Origin: Macrotis lagotis
Lineage: Eukaryota > Chordata > Mammalia > Peramelemorphia > Peramelidae
DNA length: 64,000 nucleotides
Direction of reading: 5' to 3'
NCBI RefSeq assembly: GCF_037893015.1
Contig: NC_133661.1
Span: forward strand, 227,325,157 to 227,389,156
Part shown: in pieces, positions 23,380-34,214 of the stretch
How positions within the stretch are numbered: the first letter of the stretch is position 1
How the letters are laid out: the number at the start of each line of letters is the position of its first letter
The notes under the pieces: model-generated
Told to the model about the DNA's origin: nothing
The model's database searches: none
Seen by the model: the letters and a program-made list of their open reading frames with translations, nothing else
Program-made: the position numbers and the translations under genes

Positions 23380-24165
23380 CATCATAGATTAAGAAAATGT
23401 ATCAGGAAATTCAGAAACTAGAGGGTGGAGAATACATGAATAAAGATGATTGGAAGGGAAAAAAGAATTACTACTCAGGGGGACATACTACAGACTATCT
23501 GGACATAAGGAAGAAATAGAAAAGGAGTTTAATTAAATAGTTTGTAAACACAAGAAAGTTATGGAAGACTTCAACTATCTGTACATCTGTCAAAGCAGAG
23601 GAGCTGACAAATTCTTGTTTTGGCTTAATGATAATTCAATGCTTCAAAAGGTGTAGAAGAGCTGTTCTGGTTCTTATTCTGATAAATAAGGATGAGTTGT
23701 TTGTTGATGGGAACCTTAGGAGGAAATGACCACTTCAACTTTGAATGTGTGATAGAGAAGGAGAAGAAATCCAGGCATAATGTGTTCTCCAGGAGAAACT
23801 GGGGCTAAGAGATGAGGAAATCTCTGGAGAATGAAATACCAACAACATAAACATGTATTATTTTAAAGAGGAAGAAAAAGGGGAGATGTCTAAAGAGAAA
23901 AAATTTGGATACAGCAGAAAATCATCCCTCAACTCGGATTTTTATAAGGTCTAGAAAAGATGAAGCAAGTAACGAAGAATAATTATGAAAACAACATAAT
24001 TCTATAAGAATAGCATCAGTAGTGCCAAAGAGTGAGCTGAGACTTAAATTATGTGCAGGCTAAGTGGAAGATCCTCAAAGGGATTAGTTCACCTCTTGAG
24101 CAGATGGGATGATAACTATGACTAGATAACTGTGATAACAATGACTAGAAAAATAAAGAATTTCT
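23380..24165 (+). mobile_element. CR1/L3-clade LINE, ORF2 part
   Basis: Sense CR1/L3: around 23565 the frame reads MEDFNYLYIC, matching the endonuclease motif GDFNxPDI. The family order then follows (lost DLILTN-like stretch near 23670, LGGND-like stretch near 23722, later CCTCAAAGGGATTAG at 24073). Heavily decayed. Confidence 0.65.
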
Positions 24166-24844
24166 TAACTAGATTTTGTGATTCTGACACACTATGATTT
24201 TATTGTCCTTGCAGCTCTAATATTCTATGATCTATGATTAGATTAATAAGGTACCTGCTGTGGGATATTTGACTGAATATGAAACATCTGTTCCTTGGGA
24301 TGACTAGCCAAGCATAATTTCTAGCTTAATAAATGCTTCTGGGAGGGAAATCGTGGAATGCAAAAATTTCATTATAAATAATGCTACTTAATGAACTGCA
24401 AATTACAATATTTCCAGGTATCTCTGGAACCAGTGACAAATCTTCTACTTGCTTAATTATAAAAAAAGCATTAGGAACAAACATCCTCCTAAAAGAGAAA
24501 AAATATGCCCCATTCAGAAATGTTTATGTATTCTTTCAACAGAAGAGAGGGGTTATTTCCAGTCCAATTACCTTTGAGACTCAAAGAACGTACGAAAGGC
24601 CATAATTGAACACCATGATTTAAGTTAAGTATTGCCTTGGCATCAGTTCTTCCAGGTGATATTGTTCACAATAGCCCGCAATCATTGCTGTCTCTGAACT
24701 GTCTGTCTTTTGTCAAACCATAAATCGTGTCCATTATCAAATGCAATTTTGGAAAAGGGAGATGGATGTCAGTAATTCAAAGGGAAGGTAGTCAAGTTGG
24801 CAATTAAATGACAATATTCTGAGAGGTGACAACTGATTAAAAAA
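24166..24844. other. No gene recognised
   Basis: Includes a 74-codon frame (24381-24605) without similarity to any protein I know. Confidence 0.4.
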
Positions 24845-25020
24845 TGACAAATTTTCTAGAGTGCTCTGAGGTTTACAAAGTTGATCTTCACATCAACCCT
24901 TGCGAAGGAGCACTACATTTTGCAGATGAAGAAATTGAGGCTTTGAGAGGTGAAGAGACTTTTCCATCAAAGAACAAGTGAGTGTCAGAGATTTGAATTC
25001 TGCTTTTCTGAAATTATTTT
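24845..25020 (-). mobile_element. MIR-type SINE
   Basis: Antisense MIR: GAGTGCTCTGAGGTTTACAA, then GATGAAGAAATTGAGGCTTT, then AGATTTGAATTCTG. Confidence 0.7.
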
Positions 25021-25149
25021 CAACATTTCCCTGCCCCATCCCCCACTACCACTGACTGACTAGATGGCACTGAACCCTAGGGATAAGAGTAGGGAAAAAT
25101 TGAGAGGATTTGGGAGGTCGTTACAGGACTGACCAAAACATAAATATTG

Positions 25150-25617
25150 CCTCACAAATGTCTCTTCCAATTTTAATCATCCTGCTAACAGTTACAAAAG
25201 TGATTTTCTCAAATGGAAGTTCTGTCCATGTGACTCTTCTACTCAATAAACTCCAGTGACTATTGCCAAATATAAACTATTTGGTTTTTAAAGTCCTTCA
25301 AAATCTGCTCCACATTATCTTTCCATATTTATTACATATAACTCTCCTTGAAATACTCTAAAATCTAGTCTTTGTACCCCATACTAGGCATTCCAGCTAA
25401 GTACCTTTGAGCTGGCTGAGTCCCTTGCCAAGAATACACACTTGCTCATCTCTGTCTGTTTATTTTACGTACACTCATATGTATAGATATCTCATCTGAT
25501 AGAATGTAAATTTCTTGAGGGCAGAGTTGATTTGTTTTTAGATTTTATATTCTCAGGATATATCCCAGTACAGGATCTGGCATATAGAAAGAATTTTGTA
25601 AATAATTATTGATTAAT
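25150..25617 (+). mobile_element. L2 LINE 3' end
   Basis: Follows L2 order from ACTCAATAAACTCCAGTGAC and AAGTCCTTCAAAATCTGCTC to the tail TGTAAATTTCTTGAGGGCAG, ending AATAATTATTGATTAATTGA. No open frame. Confidence 0.75.
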
Positions 25618-25822
25618 TGATTGCAGACACTTTCATTTGAATCACTATGAAAGACACACGCTTTAAGTAGAATTCTCCTAAATAATGCCTTAGGAACAAA
25701 TGTAAGATTTCTCTTCCAAGAACATCAGTTCAATTCAATTCTCTTCAGCAACAATACTCTCTCTTCCTTATGTTTTTGGTATTTATAAACTACTCATAAG
25801 GCAGGTGTTCCATCAATGCCCA
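25618..25822 (+). repeat. Direct repeat, copy 1
   Basis: About 205 bases that recur at 26439-26646. Shared blocks: TTGCAGA, CAGAATTCTC-like, AATGCC(T)TAGGAAC, AAGATTTCTCTTC, TCAATTCA, GGTATTTAT. I judge them 75-80% alike by eye. Confidence 0.7.
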
Positions 25823-26284
25823 GCTACCACCTTAAGAGAGAAACATCAGAGTCTGGAATAACAGTTTAATCATCTTGCTCTTTGATTATTTCACATGAAG
25901 CAGCCTTGTCTGCCCCCTAAGTATATATATAGCCCTCTGCCCAATTCATCTTACTCTCCACTGCTGAACAATATGCAGACATATGTATTGATTAAATATT
26001 ATTCACCTCATAAATATTTGCTCTGGTCCATTGGAATATACTGGCTTAGTGCAGAGAGAGAAGTAGGCACTAAACTTCTTTCCTTCTATGAGGAAAGTGA
26101 GGCTTCCTTTAAGTCAAGGGCAAAGGAGAAAGCCCAGGACATAGTTGGGCACTTTGAAGAGACAAGCAGGAGCCCAGGCAGGCCTGCTGACTGAAAGAGC
26201 ATTGTTGCCTGTTGGGGAAACAGAGAACAAGGTCTGGAGGCAGCATGGTGAGTGGAGACAACCCTGCCCTGGAAAAGAGGTGTT

Positions 26285-26400
26285 AAAGTTTCAGTGGACT
26301 TTAGCTAAGCTGTGTGACCTTGGACACATCACTTTTCTCTGGGTCTTTCAGTTCTCTGTACAGTGAAGACTATGGGACCTTGAAGTCCTCTTTTAATGTT
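26285..26400 (+). mobile_element. MIR-type SINE
   Basis: Sense MIR core: TAAGCTGTGTGACCTTGGAC, then CTGGGTCTTTCAGTTC. Confidence 0.55.
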
Positions 26401-26438
26401 AGCATTCTGGGATCAAATGTGCTCACACTTGAGTAGCT

Positions 26439-26646
26439 GATTGCAGAAGCCTTAAATGAATGACATTCACTTTAGAACTTTAAGTTTAAGCAGAATTCTC
26501 TTAAACAATGCCCTAGGAACCTATGCAAGATTTCTCTTCTAAAAATATCACTTCAATTCATTTTTCTTCAATAAATGTTGGTCTTCCCTTTTGGGTTTTT
26601 TGATATTTATCCAAGCTATTCCCCAGGGCAGATGTCCTATTGTGAC
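26439..26646 (+). repeat. Direct repeat, copy 2
   Basis: Partner of 25618-25822, same orientation, about 820 bases downstream. It is cut off on its right by a MAR1 SINE. The DNA between the copies is not obviously repeated. Confidence 0.7.
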
Positions 26647-26885
26647 AATCTTCTTCAGTCATTTCAGTTATGTCTGACTTTTTGGGACCCAATTTGGGAT
26701 TTTCTTGGCAAAGATAATAGAGTGGCTTGTTATACAGTTCATCTTACGGATGAAGAAACTGAAGCAAACCAGAAAGTATTAATTTACCAAAAAAAAGTGA
26801 ATTGCCCAGGATCACAGCTACTAAGTGTCATTCCAGGTCTGGTGTTCTATCCATTGGGCAACCTAACTGCTCTTTGGCAATCAAA
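26647..26885 (-). mobile_element. MAR1-type SINE
   Basis: Antisense MAR1: RTE-like tail (CAGTCATTTCAGTTATGTCTG), then GATTTTCTTGGCAAAGATAA, GATGAAGAAACTGAAGCAAA, and the tRNA-like head at the right end (CATTGGGCAACCTAACTGC). Confidence 0.8.
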
Positions 26886-27019
26886 CAGATTTTTTAAAAA
26901 ATGGTTTTATTTTCCATGAAAGTTTTTTCATTTATCTTCTTTCCCATATTTTCCTCTTGGGTTTCCATTTTTGGGGATACAATTGGTAGTGCATTGAAAA
27001 AGAAGGTGGCCAAGAAACA

Positions 27020-27225
27020 ATGTGGCTTTAGTGGTTAGGGAAATGACCTTGGAGTAAGGAAGACCAAAGTTCAAGTACTTGTCTCTGACAAATACTGACA
27101 TGACCCTTGGCATATCAATTAACCTTGGTACCCCAAGGCTAGTGGTTGCAGAGTTGGTGCTACTCTGCATTGGGAATTCTTCAGTTCATACCAATGAAAT
27201 TATAAATCTGATCCAAAAAACAAAT
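27020..27225 (+). mobile_element. tRNA-derived SINE, older family
   Basis: Sense copy with TTGGAGTAAGGAAGACCAAA (head), GACATGACCCTTGGC (core) and a unique tail reading ACTCTGCATTGGGAATTCTT then ATACCAATGAAATTATAAAT, as in a marsupial tRNA SINE with a long tail. Another decayed copy may lie at 27460-27560. Confidence 0.55.
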
Positions 27226-27566
27226 ACCTCAAAAGAAAAAAAATGAAGTTGTCTGAATTCATTTACTTATTCTTGCCACCATGAAAAAAATTCTCATCTT
27301 TTCCCATTATCATGGAAGGAGATTCACTGTGGGAGCAAGCATGCCTTACACTCTCTTTTTTTTTTTTGCAGTTGGTTGGATTGGATATGCACAGAATCAT
27401 TCATTCACTCATTCCCTCTACCAGTTACCCATGAAATATACTTGTGAAAGTCACTTGGTCTAGAGGCAAGCACAGTGGAGTCACGAGGGGCTGTCTTTAA
27501 ATCTAGTATCAGATACTTATTAGCTAGGTAAACCCTTGGCAAGACCCTTATCCCAATTTCCTCCAA

Positions 27567-27935
27567 AGGAAAAAGAAAGGGGAGAGAGAGAGAAAGAGAT
27601 AGATAGATAGATATAGAGAGAGACATAGCCTCCATTCTTTCCTTTTCTTTAGTGTTTTCTTTTTTCTTGCATCTTTCTCCCTTCCCTCTCTGCCTTCTTT
27701 CCTTTCCTTTCTTTTTCTTTCTTCCCACCTCTTTATTTTTCTTTTTCTTTTCTTCCTTGCTTCCTCCTTTATTTCCTTTCATGTTTTATTTTTCTTTTCT
27801 TTTATCTTCCTTCTATCCCTCTGTCCCTTCCTCTCTTCTTCCTTTCTCTTTCTCCTTTCTTCCCTCTTTATTTCTTTTTCTTTCCTTCCTAGTTTTTCTA
27901 TCCATTTCTTCCCTTTCTTTCCTTTTTCTACTTTA
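27567..27935 (+). repeat. (GA)n/(GATA)n then ~300-bp polypyrimidine tract
   Basis: 27567-27626 is purine-rich GAGA/GATA. From 27629 to 27935 the plus strand is almost pure C/T (TTTCC, TTCTTT units). It creates false frames (27405-27782 minus, Lys/Glu-rich; 27652-27948 plus, Phe/Ser/Leu-rich). It lies about 1.6 kb beyond the KCNK13 stop and is polypurine on the gene's sense strand. Confidence 0.9.
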
Positions 27936-28969
27936 CTTAGCTTTATAAATCCCATTGGGAACTGAAGTGTTTTTGATATTAAAAAAGGAAAAATGAAAAA
28001 AAAAAGGTTATTTGGAATTTCTTCTCCTTAATGGCAAAACTGAGAAATAGCTCTAAAATTATTCATAAAGACCAAAACATGAAAAGAATGAAAAGTGACC
28101 CAGTCTCATTTCCTTAACCACCTTAGGGGGTCTTTCTGTAATTACCCAGATGATGTTGGATGGCTTTTAAAGGCACAGGTGAGTGTCACTTCAGCTTTCT
28201 TATCTGCCTTCAGTGAATTTCTCTTTCCCTATTCCCCCCCCCCCCCCCCATTCCCTTCTTTCTCTGTTTAATCTAGGTCTTCTCTCTCGGTCCCTGACAA
28301 GTGCTCAGCTAATTTTGCTGGGAAAAAAATGGATTTGTTCAACAGGAATTCTAATCAAGATCTAGTCTTTGTAATAGAAGAAATAGACCTGCGTGAGAAT
28401 CAGGAAGGAAGCAGTCAAGCAGTAATAGAGTAGTGTTTTTCTCATTTCAATTCAAAAGCCAAAATGGAATCTGACTGCTTGGTCAGTTCTCACTCAAATA
28501 GAAACCCTAAAGGAGAAAATACCAGTTAAAAAACCCATTAAAACCTACATATACAAAAAAATGTTGCTTTTTTCCCACAGGATGTGGAAATGCTACACTG
28601 TCAGCTTCTAGCTCTAAGCAGCAACAATTTCCTTTCAAAAAATAGTGAGTTATGGACTTTAGAGAAGACTGGGAAGGGAGAGAACAAGAGCTGGATATTA
28701 ACCAGTGGAATGCAGGGATAATGTGACATTTGTTAACAGGTCAGTGACTCTTAAGTTGCAAAGCAAGAATCAAGATTCTTCTTTCATTTGTAGGATACCA
28801 AACAGCAAGAAATTAAGCCTTTAAGCGTACAACCTTCCCTTTCCTCTCCTCTTCACCAACTAAACTGTACCATTCTGTATGACATTTAACCCTCAGCAGG
28901 AGAGCTAACATGGAGTCAGAATTGTAGTCTCACCTTCACCTGCTTATTACTGTTGCGTAAGCTTGGGCT
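27936..28969. other. No gene recognised
   Basis: Distal 3' flank, or possibly extended 3' UTR, of KCNK13. A C15-16 run at 28227-28241 is a simple repeat. I see no further conserved ORF. Confidence 0.4.
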
Positions 28970-29125
28970 CTCAATGCTAGGATTTTCTCCCCTGTTTTTT
29001 TTAAAAAGTGGGGACAATAATACTTGCCCAGCACTTTGAGGCCTATTCATTTGTGAGAATCCAATGGGATACTGTAAATGGAAACTCTCTTTGCAAAGTG
29101 TAAAGCACTATCCAAATATAAGGCA
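28970..29125 (+). mobile_element. MIR-type SINE in the 3' flank
   Basis: Resembles the MIR 3' half: TAGGATTTTCTCCCCTGTTT, then GGGGACAATAATACTTGCC, then CAAAGTGTAAAGCACTATCC. Lies 400-550 bases past the KCNK13 stop codon. Confidence 0.5.
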
Positions 29126-29159
29126 ATTTTAAGGCATTAGCTGACTCAGAAGAAGAAAG

Positions 29160-29165
29160 TTTAAT
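29160..29165 (-). promoter_or_regulatory. KCNK13: Candidate poly(A) signal ATTAAA for KCNK13
   Basis: TTTAAT on the plus strand gives ATTAAA on the gene's strand, 362 bases past the stop codon. It is the first canonical-type signal after the stop; no AATAAA appears until the polypurine tract near 27.8 kb. A weak candidate, since true transcript ends cannot be read from sequence alone. Confidence 0.3.
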
Positions 29166-29526
29166 CTCTGTGATGCTTCTGTGATTAGTTTTTAGAGCTG
29201 GTTTCAGATTTAAGAAATAAATATATATGTGTGTGTGTTTGTGTAAATACATACACATATACACACACATATATATATAAATATAGGGGTGGGAAGAAAA
29301 GACAACAGAAATATGATAGGATTTCATTCAACACAGGTCTCTTGGAAGGTATCTATTAGGGGAACAAAATTCTGCCAAAGGCCAAGACTGTAGATGTTGT
29401 CAAATTGCATCCAATATTACAGAGCTATTGCCAAGGCCTTTAAGGGCAGACAGTCCTGCTCCATTCACTTGGCCTCCTTGATGACAATTTGTTGTCTATT
29501 TGACTTCCAGTGTCCAGAGCTTCTCT
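29166..29526 (-). other. KCNK13: Proximal 3' UTR of KCNK13 (inferred)
   Basis: The ~360 bases after the stop codon. They hold an alternating TA/TG (sense CA/TA) tract at 29220-29287. No second coding exon follows. Confidence 0.6.
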
Positions 29527-30416
29527 CTATCTGTCCCCACTTGTTTCTGCCAGTCTGTTGTTCATAATTGCCAGGGCTCCCACCCCTCCTGAAAAACCCT
29601 TGTGTCGTGTTGACATAGTGGCCTGTCGAGGACATCCATTGGCTGTCTCTGACAACTGCTTCTGCAATATGGCTAAAGAGACTTTGTTGGAAGCTAAGAA
29701 GTCCTTCATGGAGATCATCTCTCCAGAGAGGCGACGCCCATCTGTTTCGCTCTCAATCACACCATCTGTCTCAATGGAGATTTCTTGCCCGTTCCGCACA
29801 TTGCTGGGAGTTACTACATTTCTCCGTAAGAGTAAGGCTTTTCTTTGGCACTGGCAATAGTGACATTCCATTTTCTTCAAGATCCAGTTGACAGACTGCT
29901 TGATGAGGATGGCGATTACATTGAATAAAGAATAAATGCAGCAGACACCCATGAGAATGAAGATGAAGTTGCCAAAGCGGTAGAGCCCTTGACTCTCATA
30001 TTGGGCATTCTGACTACTGACAAGGTCACCAAAGCCAATGGTGCTGAAGGCCACAAAGCAGAAATAAAGAGAATCAAAATAGGTCCAACCTTCAATGGGT
30101 GTGTACATAGCAGAGGCACAGCAAGAGATGATGAGGGAGGCCATGCACAGGATCAGCATGACGTAATACACTGAAGGCTTCCATCCCACTGTGCTGTCCC
30201 CTTCCGAGGTCCCAGAACCTCTTTGGTTATCAGATTGCAGTACCCCCTTCTTTTTGAGCTGCCTCTCATGGAATGACTTCATGATGTAGGCAATGACTGT
30301 AATGAGACGCTCTAAGAAGAGGTTGAAGAACAAGATGGTGCCTGCACATCCGATGAGACCATAAAATATCAGAAAAACTTTGCCTCCCACAGTTGCTGGT
30401 GTTGTCATGCCAAAAC
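29527..30416 (-). CDS. KCNK13: KCNK13 (THIK-1) K2P potassium channel, coding exon 2 of 2
   Basis: Final exon of a two-pore-domain K+ channel subunit. THIK-1 channels are dimers in the plasma membrane that pass background K+ current; they are halothane-inhibited and best known in microglia, where K+ efflux feeds NLRP3 signalling. The exon encodes 295 residues after a split Gly codon. Numbering that Gly as 1: GFGMTTPATVGG (end of P1 filter), TM2 about 13-45 (FNLFLERLITVIAYIMK at its end), TM3 about 82-104, P2 helix and filter TIGFG at 126-130, TM4 about 146-174, then a cytosolic tail. The tail carries IETD (215-218) and RRLS (228-231) and ends NNRLAETSGDR, which I recognise as KCNK13 rather than KCNK12. 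With the ~113 residues usual for exon 1, the total fits the ~408 residues of human THIK-1. The open frame runs 18 codons further upstream, but that is intron. No frameshift or premature stop. Confidence 0.95.
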
Positions 30417-30445
30417 CTGTAGGAAACAAAAATGGGAGGAGAGAG
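30417..30445 (-). promoter_or_regulatory. KCNK13: Splice acceptor of KCNK13 exon 2
   Basis: On the minus strand a pyrimidine-rich tract (CCCATTTTTGTTTCCTACAG) ends with AG at 30418-30417, directly before the exon. The intron is phase 1 and interrupts the glycine codon of the first pore filter, the position conserved among K2P genes. Confidence 0.93.
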
Positions 30446-30621
30446 GAGTAAATGTAAGAAGGCCTTGGCATTTATGGGATCAAAGTCTTAGTTTTTATGG
30501 ACTGACAAAAGAGCAGTAGAAAAATTATCTAAAAATGACATTATCATGTATTATAGTTGTCTATGTATGTTTACAGCTTATCCTTTCACTAAACTATAAG
30601 CTTTAGAAGGACAGGCAATAT

Positions 30622-30870
30622 TTTTGTTGTGCAGTTGCTTCAGTCATGTCCTACTCTTTCTGATCCCACTTGGGATTTCTTGGCAAAGATACTGGAATGG
30701 TTTGGCATTGCTTTCTGTAACATGTGTCCCCATTTTACAGATGAGGAAACTGAGGCAAACACGGTTAAGTGATTTGCATAGAGTCACACAGCTAATAAAT
30801 GTCTAAGGCTGGATTTGAACTCAGATCTTTCTCAGTCCAGGCTCAGCACTCTATCCACTGACCACCATAC
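30622..30870 (-). mobile_element. MAR1-type SINE
   Basis: Antisense copy: RTE-like tail (CAGTCATGTCCTACTC), GATTTCTTGGCAAAGATACT, GATGAGGAAACTGAGGCAAA, tRNA-like head near 30850. It sits about 200 bases from the exon 2 acceptor and on the same strand as KCNK13. Confidence 0.88.
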
Positions 30871-31099
30871 TATTATTATTATTGAGCAATCATGGTGTTT
30901 GAGAGGTTTAAATAAAATTTTCTAATCAAAAAGATTAGAAGAAATATATTATTCTTAATTAAAATTATTATTATGAATTAATAGTAATATTAATTTGGAG
31001 ACAAAATTTCAAAAGATCTTTGAATGCAAGTCGCTTCAAGCAAATCATTCTGCTTTTTCCCTAGACTAGTCAGAAATTTCTTCTTGAATTTTATAGAGC

Positions 31100-31290
31100 A
31101 TTTTGTATCTTTCTTGCAAGTATCTTGTATTATTTCATCTTATTATTATGTGTATACATATCCTAGGTCCTTACTCTACTGAAAGGTTCATAATGTCAGG
31201 GAATGTATCTTATTTAGAATTTATCTCTCTACATCTAACATAGTGCTCTGTACATATTGAGTTTTTAATAAATGATGAAAATTAGGAAAG
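31100..31290 (+). mobile_element. L2 LINE 3' end
   Basis: Tail pattern: AACATAGTGCTCTGTACATA then TTTTAATAAATGATGAAAA. Confidence 0.6.
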
Positions 31291-31334
31291 CTTTTTTTCA
31301 TAGATTCATAGATTGGTGATACCTGGAAGAAAGT

Positions 31335-31485
31335 TAAAAAACCATGTAATTTAACACCATTTTACAGATGATGATACTGAAGCCTGGAGATTTGTACAAG
31401 GTCTTATTCATTAAGCTATGTTGAGATTAGAACCCAAGTCTCCTGACTCCTTCTAGTCCAGACCTTTTCCCCACTCCACTGTAAA
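31335..31485 (-). mobile_element. MIR-type SINE
   Basis: Antisense MIR: CCATTTTACAGATGATGATA, then GAACCCAAGTCTCCTGACTC. Confidence 0.65.
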
Positions 31486-31499
31486 TCAGCAAAAATTAA

Positions 31500-33115
31500 G
31501 GATCTATTTTGTTCCAGGAACTGTGCTGTAATCCTTGCCCTCAGAGAGCTTACCTTCTACTAAGGGGATTCAACATATTCAAAGATGAGTTAAACACAAG
31601 ATATACACAAAATAAAAATATACTGATGGTGAGTGACTGGGGAGCAAACCTCCTGGTGTACCTAAGTGATTTCATTCCATCTTCTCCAGCCAATTTCCCC
31701 TTTATCATCCCATCAATCTCTATTGTGTCTATTGGTTGTTTCCATCTGCCTACATATACCCATATCTCACCCATCTTAAAAAAAATCACTTGGTTTGTCT
31801 ATCCTGTCTATCATCCTCTTTCCTCTCTTTTGTGACTAGCTTCCTTAAGAAGGTTGTCTACAATAGGTGCCTCTACTTACTTTCCTTTCACTATTTTCTT
31901 AACTCCTTGCAGTCTGTTTTCCAATCTTATCAACTGACTGAAATTACTCTCTAAAATTGCAAATGACCTCTTAATTGCCAATATGTTTCCAGTCTTGCCC
32001 TTTTCCCAATTCTTATCCTTTTTGATCTCTCTTATCCTTTGATACTGTCAACTTCTTGATATTTTCTTATCTTAGGTTTTATGACAATACATTCATCTGA
32101 TTCTTCTCCTACCTTTATGATTACTCCTTTGTCTCCTTTGCTGTATCTTCAACCACACTAGATCCCCTAACCTTGGGTGTACCCCAAGGCTTTGTCCTGG
32201 ATCTTCTTTTATTTTTCAGCTATAATATTTCACTTTTTGATCTCATCAATTGTCAGGGTTTCAATTATCATCTCTATGCAGATGATTCTCAGATCTACTT
32301 GTTCAATCCTTACCTGTCTCCTGAACTTTAGTCTTGTATCTCCAACAGCCTTTCTTACATTTTAAATAGGATGTACTTGTTGAGGGTACCACCATTCACC
32401 CTGTCCCTCAAATGTGAAGCCTAGGTGTCACTCTCTCACCCCATATCCAATCAAGTGTTATATCCTATTGTTTCTACTTTCATAACATCTCTCCTGAACA
32501 CTTTCCCCTTTCCCTCTTCATATACTATCACCACCCTGAGGCTGGATCTTATCACTTCATGCTTAGATGAATGCAATAGACAGCTGGTTGGTCTTCCTGT
32601 CCCTAGTCTTTCTTCACTCAAGTTCTACCTCCACATAACTGTCAAAATGATTTCATAAAGCACAAGTCTGACAATGTCATATACACTTCCATTTAATAAA
32701 CTCCAAGGATTACAGATTACTCTAGGATCAAATATAAAATCCTTTGTTTGACTTTTAAAACCTTTCATAACCTGAAATTATTCCTCTTCATATTCTCTGT
32801 GATCCAGTGACACTGGCCTCCTTCTTCCTCATATCAGACAATCCATCTCCCAAATTTAAGCATTTTTATTGACCATCCCCCATACCTAGAATATTGTCCC
32901 TTCTCATGTCCACCTCCTAGCTTCTCTGGATTTATTTAGGCCTTAAATAAAATCTTGTTTTCTACAAGATGCCTTTCCTAGTTCTCCTTAATCTTAGTCT
33001 CTTCCGTCTGAAACAACCCCAAATTTATCCTGAATATACTTGCTTGCTATTGGACTTCATACACTCATGGACAGTTTTGTATTTTTCCTAGTAGGACATT
33101 ATTTTGAACATTTGA
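31500..33115 (+). mobile_element. L2 LINE, RT region to 3' part
   Basis: Long decayed L2 copy in sense. Recognisable steps: VFQSYQLTEITL-coding part near 31915-31954, GGTGTACCCCAAGGC (GVPQG-like RT motif) at 32176, ATGCAGATGATTCTCAGATC (ADDSQI) at 32276, CTAGGTGTCACTCT at 32421, GCTTAGATGAATGCAATAG at 32560, then AGGATCAAATATAAAATCC. Many frame breaks. Confidence 0.82.
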
Positions 33116-33234
33116 TAAAAATTACACAATGTACCATAGCAACCCTGAAGAGCCTAGGTACAGGATGGTTATATTATGGGAGAAAATGCTACTGAGAAAA
33201 CAAAACGGAATGGGAAATTTTCATTATTTTGAGG

Positions 33235-33480
33235 CTTTAGGGAAAAACTCCTCTAGTTATGGTGCAATGTAAAAAGTCCTGAATTTGGAATCAGAGGACC
33301 TTAATTCAAATGCCTGCTCTGCCATTTTTGCCCTATGTGACCTTAGACAATTCATTTAACTTTTCTGGGTCTCAGTAACAAGGTTCTGGTCCCAGTTCTG
33401 CTGCTAACTAGCTGAGTAAACTACAAGTCACCTCACTACTAAGTTTCCCTATCTATAAAATAGGAGGTTTGAACAAGATC
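33235..33480 (+). mobile_element. MIR-type SINEs (one or two)
   Basis: Sense MIR: GAATTTGGAATCAGAGGACC, GCCCTATGTGACCTTAGAC, then CCTATCTATAAAATAGGAGG. The core seems to occur twice. Confidence 0.6.
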
Positions 33481-34214
33481 ATCATCCAGCTCAATAATTC
33501 TGAGATTTATAAAAAAAAGGTCTACTGTCATTTTTCCAAAAAAGCAGAGGCAGAGGGGAGATTCAGTTTCAAATCTTATAGTAACAGGAAGATACATTTC
33601 AGTTTTAGAAGTCATGTCTTTTTTTTCTGTTTCTGTTTTTCTGTTTTTACTGTTCTCTCTTCTTCTTTAGGTTTGATCATATTAATCACTGATTCCAAAA
33701 TTAACTCCTTCCAGGAGACTCACTAATATCATCATTTCTACTGTTCTAAATTCACTCTGTGGATGAAGGAGTTGAAGTACTCCTTAGCATCTTTTGAATT
33801 CTTCTTGCCTTTTCCTTCCTGTGTCCTGTTTCTAATCATCATATTCTCTATTGTGTTCTATCCTCTTACCTCCAGTTCCATTTATAGAAATCTTATCATC
33901 CCTCAAAGGATGGTCAGATTGCAGCCATCAAGCACCCTTCTCCCTTATTCGACTATGGAGTATAATGTGTATCAAACTTCTTGTGTATCAAATTAATGTT
34001 ATATATATATTTCATCCCCCCCCCCCCAAATACCCAAGGAAAGGAAGTTTCTACGTATAATTTCAGGATTAGTTGAAAGATACCTCAAAGCCTGTTTAGT
34101 TCAACCCAGTCTTGACCCAGGATACTCTACAATAATCTCAAGATTTTGCTTGGAGACATCTGGTGAAAAGGCAAATTACTGTCTTCCACTTTTGGATGGC
34201 TTTAATTCTTAGGG
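33481..34214. other. Intron, no recognised element
   Basis: Holds a C-run (34013-34027). The frames at 33469-33726, 33763-33996 and 33851-34060 resemble no protein. Confidence 0.4.

Noticed and set aside
27405..27948. Lys/Glu-rich minus frame and Phe/Ser-rich plus frame
   Set aside because: Both come from the purine/pyrimidine simple repeat.
29510..30174. Plus-strand frames across the KCNK13 exon (29510-29860, 29989-30174) and a second minus frame (29916-30119)
   Set aside because: Shadows of the real coding frame in the other frames; no family resemblance.
30417..30471. Methionine and 18 residues upstream of the KCNK13 exon as a possible start
   Set aside because: They translate the intron's pyrimidine tract and acceptor; homology begins exactly after the AG.
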